Origin: Bacteroidales bacterium
GTDB taxonomy: Bacteria > Bacteroidota > Bacteroidia > Bacteroidales > UBA10428
DNA length: 11,395 nt
Direction of reading: 5' to 3'
Assembly (NCBI GenBank): GCA_016938095.1
Contig: JAFGVG010000048.1
Location: forward strand, 1-11,395
This document shows positions 5,667-11,395 of the stretch, in pieces (the first letter of the stretch is position 1; each line of letters opens with the position of its first letter). Made by a program: the position numbers and the translations under genes. The notes under the pieces are model-generated. The model was not told where the DNA came from. It searched no databases and was given only the letters and a program-made list of their open reading frames with translations.

Positions 5667-8660
5667 ATGTCAGATAACAAAACAACACGATTAAGCAAGA
5701 TAGCCAGGGAATTAAATGTAGGCATCTCCACCATTGTGGAATTCCTGCATAAGAAGGGGGTGAAGATCGATTCAAATCCCAATGAGAAGATTACATCCGA
5801 TCAGGTGGCATTGCTGCTGAAGGAATTCAGTACCGACCTGAACGCAAAAAAAGAATCGGAAAAGCTGAATTTACGCAACAAGCGTGAAAAGCTTGAGATG
5901 ATAACCGTAAAAGATCTGCACCACGATGTAGAGGTTGAAAGTGTTGATGAAGCCGGCGAAGTGCTGGTGAAAGACACCCGGCCCCCGGCAGAGCATCACG
6001 AGCCCGAACCGGCACCTGCGGTTGAAAAAGAAACCATCAGGGTGAATGTGGTGGGCAAAATGGATGTGGATAAGCTCCATCAGGGCAAAAAGGCTGCTCC
6101 CAAAAAGGAAAAAGCCGAAGAGGTTGCCAGGCAGGAAGAAGTGGTTGAGCCCCCCGTTGTAAAGCCTGCTGAAGAAGTTGTCGCTCCCCCGCCGGTAGTT
6201 GCGGAAGAGCCTGTTAAACCCGAAATTCCGGAACCTCAGCCGGCGGAACCAGTGGAAGAATTGATTGAAGCAGAGGCTGAACCCGAAGCGGAACCCGAAG
6301 TGGAAGATACTTTCATCAAGTCTGAAATTAAAGATGTTGAAGTAAAGGTGGTTGGCAAAATCGATCTCGATTCGATGAACCAGCGTACCAGGCCGCCCAA
6401 GAAAACCCGCGAGCAGCTCGAAAAAGAGCGCAGGGGCAGAGCGACCGTTTCCCAGAGAGCTCCTGCTGCACCTGTTAACGGCGAAGCTGAGACTGAAGGC
6501 AGACCTGCCCCGACAAGACCTCAACCCGAATTGATACGGGCAAAGGTTGAAAAGCTCAACGGACCCAAGGTGGTAGGGAAGATGACGCTTCCCGGAACAG
6601 GAAGTGATTCGGATGATGCTGCACACAAGAAAAAGAGAAAGCGCATCAAAAAGGATACCCAGCGCGTGAGTGTTGAAAAGCAACCCCCGCGTCCGGGCGA
6701 TACAGACGCTTCAAAGGACAAGAAGAAAAAGAAAAAGCGTAAAGGCTTTCATTTTGAGATCAGCGAGGAAGATGTTGACAAGCAGATAAAGGACACCTTT
6801 GCAAGGCTCACCTCCAAAGGTAAATCGAAAGGTGCCAAATATCGTCGCGAAAAGCGTGAAATCCTCAGTCAGCGTAACCTGGCAGAGGAAGAAAAGCGCG
6901 AACAGGAAAAGAATATTCTGCGGGTAACCGAATTTGTTACTGTAAACGAACTGGCTACCCTTATGGGCGTACCTGTTACCGAAGTGATTTCGGCCTGTAT
7001 GAGTCTCGGTCTGTTTGTTTCAATAAATCAACGACTGGACGCGGAAGCACTCGTGCTGGTAGCCGAAGAATTCAGTTTTAAGGTTGAATTTGTGACCATT
7101 GATACCCAGGAGGAGGAAGAAGAGGAAGAGGAGAATGCCGATGATCTGATACCACGGCCGCCTATTGTAACCGTAATGGGCCATGTTGACCATGGTAAAA
7201 CCAAATTGCTCGACCATATCCGCCATGCCAACGTTATTGCAGGAGAAGCAGGAGGCATTACCCAACACATTGGCGCTTACGGTGTTGAACTCAAAGACGG
7301 ACGGCAGATCACCTTTTTGGATACCCCGGGTCACGAGGCATTTACAGCCATGCGCGCACGCGGTGCCCAGATTACCGACGTTGCCATTATTGTGGTAGCT
7401 GCCGACGATGGTATTATGCCCCAGACGGTTGAAGCCATTAACCATGCCCAGGCCGCCGGTGTTCCCATGGTGTTTGCCATTAATAAAATTGACAAGCCCA
7501 CGGCAAATCCCGAAAAGATCAAGGAGATGCTGGCCAAGATGAATATTCTGGTAGAGGATTGGGGTGGCAAGTTCCAGTCGCAGGAAATCAGCGCCAAAAC
7601 CGGTCTGAACATTGAAGAATTGCTCGAGAAAGTGTTGCTCGAAGCTGAGTTGCTGAACCTGAAGGCTAATCCCGACAAAGCCGCTATCGGTACCATTATC
7701 GAATCGTCACTCGACAAAGGTCGCGGCTACATAGCCACTGTGCTGGTACAGGCCGGAACTTTGCGGGTGGGCGATATCATGCTGGCAGGACATAATTTCG
7801 GAAAGGTAAAGGCTATGTACGACGAGCGCGGCAAGAAGATCATCGCAGCCGGTCCGTCAGATCCGGTACTTGTACTGGGTTTGAACGGCGCTCCGCAGGC
7901 AGGTGACAAGTTTAACGTATACGGCGAGGAAAAGGAAGCCAAGGAGATTGCCAACAAACGCGAACAATTACTCCGCGAACAGGGCTTACGGACCCAGAAA
8001 CATATTACACTCGACGAGATCGGACGCCGTATAGCCATAGGCAATTTCAAGGAACTGAACGTGATTGTAAAGGGTGATGTGGATGGCTCCATTGAAGCCT
8101 TGTCGGATTCACTCATAAAACTTTCAAACGAAGAGATACAGGTTAACGTCATCCACAAAGCTGTCGGACAAATTTCCGAAAGTGATATATTGCTGGCCGC
8201 TGCGTCCAATGCCATTGTCATTGGCTTCCAGGTAAGGCCTTCGCTACAGGCACGCAAGCTGGCCGAAAAGGAAGAGATTGACATACGACTTTACTCCATC
8301 ATTTACGATGCGATAAACGAAATCAAATCGGCGATGGAAGGAATGTTATCACCTGAGATCAAAGAAGACATTGTTGCCACGCTGGAGGTACTCGAAGCTT
8401 TCAAAATTACCAAGGTTGGCACCATTGCCGGCTGTATGGTGAAGGAAGGCAAGATACGTCGCGATACCCGGGTTCGGATTATCCGCGATGGCATTGTGAT
8501 ATATACCGGCAAGCTGGCATCGCTTAAACGTTTCAAGGACGATGTAAAGGAGGCTGTGAGCGGACAGGAATGCGGACTGAACATGGAAAATTACAACGAC
8601 ATTCGTGTTGGTGATATCATCGAAGGATACGAAACCACCGAAATCAAGAAGAAGCTATAA
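5667..8660 (+). CDS. infB: Translation initiation factor IF-2
   Basis: IF2 is the GTPase that brings fMet-tRNA to the 30S subunit and promotes subunit joining. The product is 997 residues. Residues 1-53 are an IF2_N domain (RLSKIARELNVGISTIVEFL). Residues about 60-415 are a low-complexity linker rich in K, E and P, with three VVGK motifs (125-139, 225-239, 300-308). A second IF2_N domain is at about 418-470. A run of eight Glu (482-489) precedes the G domain: G1 GHVDHGKT (505-512), G2 T532 in GGITQHIGAY, G3 DTPGHE (552-557), G4 NKID (606-609), G5 SAKTG (642-646). Domains II to IV follow, including the C-terminal fMet-tRNA-binding domain (about 905-995). No Shine-Dalgarno precedes the ATG. All GTPase motifs are intact, so it should be functional. 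Confidence 0.98.
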   Translation: MSDNKTTRLSKIARELNVGISTIVEFLHKKGVKIDSNPNEKITSDQVALLLKEFSTDLNAKKESEKLNLRNKREKLEMITVKDLHHDVEVESVDEAGEVLVKDTRPPAEHHEPEPAPAVEKETIRVNVVGKMDVDKLHQGKKAAPKKEKAEEVARQEEVVEPPVVKPAEEVVAPPPVVAEEPVKPEIPEPQPAEPVEELIEAEAEPEAEPEVEDTFIKSEIKDVEVKVVGKIDLDSMNQRTRPPKKTREQLEKERRGRATVSQRAPAAPVNGEAETEGRPAPTRPQPELIRAKVEKLNGPKVVGKMTLPGTGSDSDDAAHKKKRKRIKKDTQRVSVEKQPPRPGDTDASKDKKKKKKRKGFHFEISEEDVDKQIKDTFARLTSKGKSKGAKYRREKREILSQRNLAEEEKREQEKNILRVTEFVTVNELATLMGVPVTEVISACMSLGLFVSINQRLDAEALVLVAEEFSFKVEFVTIDTQEEEEEEEENADDLIPRPPIVTVMGHVDHGKTKLLDHIRHANVIAGEAGGITQHIGAYGVELKDGRQITFLDTPGHEAFTAMRARGAQITDVAIIVVAADDGIMPQTVEAINHAQAAGVPMVFAINKIDKPTANPEKIKEMLAKMNILVEDWGGKFQSQEISAKTGLNIEELLEKVLLEAELLNLKANPDKAAIGTIIESSLDKGRGYIATVLVQAGTLRVGDIMLAGHNFGKVKAMYDERGKKIIAAGPSDPVLVLGLNGAPQAGDKFNVYGEEKEAKEIANKREQLLREQGLRTQKHITLDEIGRRIAIGNFKELNVIVKGDVDGSIEALSDSLIKLSNEEIQVNVIHKAVGQISESDILLAAASNAIVIGFQVRPSLQARKLAEKEEIDIRLYSIIYDAINEIKSAMEGMLSPEIKEDIVATLEVLEAFKITKVGTIAGCMVKEGKIRRDTRVRIIRDGIVIYTGKLASLKRFKDDVKEAVSGQECGLNMENYNDIRVGDIIEGYETTEIKKKL

Positions 8661-8714
8661 TCATTAACGTGCCATCGTTATGGTATGGTGGCCCGAAGGC
8701 TTTGCTTTTCTGCA

Positions 8715-9653
8715 ATGGATGAGTTAACCCGACAATCATCCCTGATCAAAGCAGCTGCCCAAAAGATGGGATTTGATGCCTGCGGTATATCGCGCGTAGC
8801 CCGACTGGATGAAGAGGCCAAACGGCTCGACAGTTGGCTTGAAAATCATTACCACGGCAGCATGACGTATATGGAAAACCACCGGGAAAAGCGGGTTGAC
8901 CCGTCACTGTTGGTAAAGGGCGCTCAATCAGTTATTTCGGTCATCCTGAATTACTTTCCTGAAAAAAAACAAGAAGATCCGGAAGCTCCGGTTATTTCGA
9001 AATACGCTTATGGCCGCGATTATCACAAGGTAATACGTGACAGGCTATATTTATTGCTCCGGTATATTAACGAAGAGATTACCCCGGCATCGGGGCGTGC
9101 TTTTACTGATTCGGCACCGGTACTCGACAAAGTTTGGGCGGCACGGGCAGGACTGGGCTGGATTGGCAAAAATACCTGCCTGATCAGCAGGAAACTGGGT
9201 TCGTTTGTGTTTATTGGCGAGTTGGTGGTTACTATTCCCCTGCGTTACGACAATCCTATACGTAATTATTGCGGTACCTGTACAAAGTGTATTGAGGCCT
9301 GTCCCACCCATGCCATTATTGCACCCGGGGTTTTGGATGCCCGCAGGTGCATTTCGTATCTAACCATCGAAAATAAAGGTGATATAGATGACGAATTCCG
9401 GAAAAAGCTTGGGAACCGGGTATTTGGTTGCGATGTATGCCAGGAAGTATGTCCTTGGAACCACAAGGCGGTGCCGCATCAAATGCCCGAACTGGAACCG
9501 GTACCCGGGCTCCTGGAAATGACACGGGACGATTGGCAGGAACTTGCGGAAGAAGAATTCAACCTTATGTTTGGTGAAACAGCATTGAAAAGACCTGGGT
9601 TTGCCGGTTTACGGCGCAACCTGGCTGCTATTTCAGCAACAACGGATGCGTAA
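8715..9653 (+). CDS. queG: tRNA epoxyqueuosine(34) reductase QueG
   Basis: QueG reduces epoxyqueuosine to queuosine at the tRNA wobble position, using cobalamin and two 4Fe-4S clusters. From the ATG at 8715 it has 312 residues. Landmarks are GFDACGIS (19-26), the active-site DSAP with D132, and GLGWIGKNTCLI (146-157). The ferredoxin-like cysteines are C186-x2-C189-x2-C192-x3-C196-P, C212, and C239-x2-C242-x3-C246-P. All eight cluster ligands are present. It ends without the C-terminal HEAT-repeat domain of the roughly 380-residue E. coli and Bacillus forms, so it is the short form. An ATG at 8685 would add MVARRLCFSA. I prefer 8715 because family N-termini start close to the IKxxA helix. Neither start has a Shine-Dalgarno. 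It begins 54 bases after infB (24 with the upstream start), so co-transcription is likely. Confidence 0.94.
   Translation: MDELTRQSSLIKAAAQKMGFDACGISRVARLDEEAKRLDSWLENHYHGSMTYMENHREKRVDPSLLVKGAQSVISVILNYFPEKKQEDPEAPVISKYAYGRDYHKVIRDRLYLLLRYINEEITPASGRAFTDSAPVLDKVWAARAGLGWIGKNTCLISRKLGSFVFIGELVVTIPLRYDNPIRNYCGTCTKCIEACPTHAIIAPGVLDARRCISYLTIENKGDIDDEFRKKLGNRVFGCDVCQEVCPWNHKAVPHQMPELEPVPGLLEMTRDDWQELAEEEFNLMFGETALKRPGFAGLRRNLAAISATTDA
9628..9653. other. Convergent 3' overlap of queG and the phosphate transporter gene
   Basis: The queG stop TAA is at 9651-9653 on the plus strand. The transporter stop TAG is at 9630-9628 on the minus strand. The two reading frames share 26 bases in opposite directions. 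No intrinsic terminator with a T-run was found on either side, so the transcripts probably overlap further. Confidence 0.9.
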
Positions 9654-11395
9654 TGCTGTAGTTACGCGCAGACCTGGACATGGCTGAAATACCCAGTACT
9701 AGGTTCTTGGATTCCGCGAGTATATCGAGGTACAACAGGCTGACACCGGTGTTAATATTTCCCGATTTGAAGCGTTTCAGGTGACTTTTACGCATCTTTG
9801 AAAGTTCATCCACCAGTTTTTTCAGCGTTTCGGCACCCTCTTCGGGGTTGTCGAATTTACCTGTGGCAATACAATTAAGTGTTTTTTTGCTGTATTTCAA
9901 TACCTCTTTCAGGAAGTCTTTCAGGTTTTCCGCATCAGCTTTAGGAAGTGGTTCGTGATTGTTGTCGATATGACTGAAAGCTGGTCCGGCCATATTCTCA
10001 ACATAATGCGCTATATCGTTCAGGTGATCGAGCATCAGGAAGTAATATTCACCGTCGTCGGCCAGGTCGCTTCCTTCGAGCCTTGAAACCAGCAGATGGG
10101 CGTTTTTCTTATACAGCCGGATATCCTTGCTGAGCTTTCGTATTTCTTTTTCGGCCTTACCCAGCTTTTTCCGTTTTTCGTCGATAAGCCCTTCAATGGT
10201 TTTTTCGTAAAGATCGGCCGTGGCAACAATGCTAAGGGCAACACGGTTATTGTATTTGTCGAGCATCTGTGCTCCGGTTACTGCTTCGTCGGCCCAGAAC
10301 TCGCGTTCGGAAGCCTTGGTTTCCTCAACGCGCTTTTTGTGGACGGTATGTGTTTTATAAATGGCAACAATGGCAATGGCAATCAGCAACCCTACGGCAA
10401 TCATTCCGCCCCAGCTCATCAGCAGGGCCATCAGAAAGGCTCCGGTAAAAGCCACAAAGGCAGTGAAAAACCAGCCTCCGATAACGGTGATAACGCCGGA
10501 AATGCGGTAAACGGCACTTTCACGGCCCCAGGCCTTGTCGGCCAGCGAGGTGCTCATGGCCACCATAAAAGTTACGTAGGTGGTTGACAGGGGCAGTTTA
10601 TGTGAAGTGGCAAAAGCAATGAGGCTGCTGGAAACCGCCAGGTTTACAGAGGCCCTCACCAGGTCGAACGACAAACCTTTGTCCTTTTTAGCTTGTTTTT
10701 TAAAGGCTGAATCGTCGAACCTGCTCTGTATTATGGGTTTCAGCTTTGCGGGAACAATGGCCCACAGTGCCTTTCCCAGTTGAACGCCAATTCGCACCAA
10801 TGAACGTGCAAAAGCAGAGGAGGCAAACCGCTCGTTGGTCTGGTCCTGGTTACCCAGGCTAAGTTCGGTTTGGGTTACCGTGCGTGCCTTTTTTGAAAAC
10901 CACAGGGACAGCACCATAATAATACCTGCAATCAACAGAAATCCGGTAGGTGTTTTAACGCTTTCCATCAGCGCGGTCATGGTAAAATCGCTGCCACTAA
11001 GGCCTTCCTGTGCAGAAAACACTCTAAAGGATTCGTACCCTGCCATGGGAACCCCGATGAAATTAACCAGGTCGTTACCGGCAAAGGCCATGGCCAGCGC
11101 AAAGGTGCCGAACAAAACGATCACTTTCAATTGGTTGACGTTGAAAAGCCAGTTGAGTAATTGCAGGATAGAGGTCCATCCCACAAAACAGATACCCAGG
11201 ATGAGCGCGGAGTTGTCCGAAATCCAGGCTATCTGCTCTTTGCTGATAAACGAAGAACCCTTGGCGCCTTTTATAAGGATGAAGTAAGTGATGCCGGTGA
11301 TGGCCAAACCACCCCATAAAGACCCAAAATACTTTACGGACTTTTTGTAATTGAAGCTGAAAATAACACGTGCAATATACTGGATAATGACGCCC
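9628..11395 (-). CDS. Inorganic phosphate transporter, PiT family, with PhoU-like C-terminal extension; 5' end outside window
   Basis: PiT proteins (TC 2.A.20) import phosphate with Na+ or H+ across the inner membrane. The frame is open to the window edge, so the 588 visible residues lack the N-terminus, probably including the first GxND repeat. Several hydrophobic membrane segments are visible. FAGNDLVNFIGVP (encoded near 11080-11045) is one PiT signature. SHKLPLSTTYVTF (near 10605-10567) is the paired P-x-S-T-T element, followed by two or three further membrane helices. From about 10350 to the stop come some 240 residues of charged, helical, cytoplasmic-looking sequence, resembling the PhoU/DUF47-type tails of Bacteroidota PiT proteins (from memory). 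The tail may sense phosphate or gate transport (inference). Conserved residues look intact. A shorter reading from TTG at 11307 is not a real start, because coding sequence continues upstream. Confidence 0.92.
   Translation of the reverse strand, partial: GVIIQYIARVIFSFNYKKSVKYFGSLWGGLAITGITYFILIKGAKGSSFISKEQIAWISDNSALILGICFVGWTSILQLLNWLFNVNQLKVIVLFGTFALAMAFAGNDLVNFIGVPMAGYESFRVFSAQEGLSGSDFTMTALMESVKTPTGFLLIAGIIMVLSLWFSKKARTVTQTELSLGNQDQTNERFASSAFARSLVRIGVQLGKALWAIVPAKLKPIIQSRFDDSAFKKQAKKDKGLSFDLVRASVNLAVSSSLIAFATSHKLPLSTTYVTFMVAMSTSLADKAWGRESAVYRISGVITVIGGWFFTAFVAFTGAFLMALLMSWGGMIAVGLLIAIAIVAIYKTHTVHKKRVEETKASEREFWADEAVTGAQMLDKYNNRVALSIVATADLYEKTIEGLIDEKRKKLGKAEKEIRKLSKDIRLYKKNAHLLVSRLEGSDLADDGEYYFLMLDHLNDIAHYVENMAGPAFSHIDNNHEPLPKADAENLKDFLKEVLKYSKKTLNCIATGKFDNPEEGAETLKKLVDELSKMRKSHLKRFKSGNINTGVSLLYLDILAESKNLVLGISAMSRSARNYSITHPLLLK

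Noticed and set aside
5871..6683. Minus-strand open frame of 270 codons
   Set aside because: It is antisense to the low-complexity IF2 linker. The F/G/R-rich text is what the K/E/P codons give on the other strand.
7110..7133. Purine-rich run as a repeat or regulatory tract
   Set aside because: It simply encodes eight glutamates in the acidic linker just before the IF2 GTPase domain.
9648..9667. Hairpin GCGTAA/TTACGC at the queG stop as a terminator
   Set aside because: The stem is only 6 bp and no T-run follows on either strand, so it is weak evidence for termination.

Overview
The window looks like a chromosomal housekeeping segment of a Bacteroidota bacterium, probably Bacteroidales/Marinilabiliales-like. 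The clues are an LpxC-FabZ fusion, an exact TAnnTTTG-type promoter in front of rimP, few Shine-Dalgarno sites, an IF2 with a long charged linker carrying VVGK-type motifs, and a PiT phosphate transporter with a long cytoplasmic C-terminal extension. No rRNA, tRNA, CRISPR array, insertion sequence or phage gene was seen.

Left arm, minus strand (positions 3661 down to 1): an HD-domain phosphohydrolase, lpxD, and the bifunctional lpxC/fabZ, cut by the window edge inside the FabZ part. The last two belong to the Raetz lipid A pathway (LpxC deacetylase, then LpxD acyltransferase). FabZ supplies hydroxyacyl-ACP dehydration in fatty acid synthesis and competes with lipid A synthesis for the same 3-hydroxyacyl-ACP pool. 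The lpxD-lpxC gap is 277 bases. It holds an 11-copy tandem array of an 8-base unit plus an inverted copy of part of that array, which could fold into a long hairpin in the operon mRNA.

Centre, plus strand (3878 to 9653): rimP, nusA, infB, queG. The first three form the widely conserved translation/transcription operon (30S maturation, transcription elongation and termination factor, initiation factor IF2). It is preceded by a good Bacteroidota promoter and a short leader carrying a terminator-like hairpin. queG (epoxyqueuosine reductase, last step of tRNA queuosine synthesis) follows infB closely and may be read from the same transcript.

Right arm, minus strand (11395 down to 9628): a PiT-family inorganic phosphate transporter, its N-terminus outside the window. 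It ends inside the last codons of queG, so the two convergent genes overlap by 26 bases.

The divergent region 3662-3877 is the only intergenic space feeding both the left operon and the translation operon. I found no clear new system. The strongest unexplained signals are the octamer array with its inverted copy, the rimP leader hairpin, and the repeated VVGK motifs in the IF2 linker.
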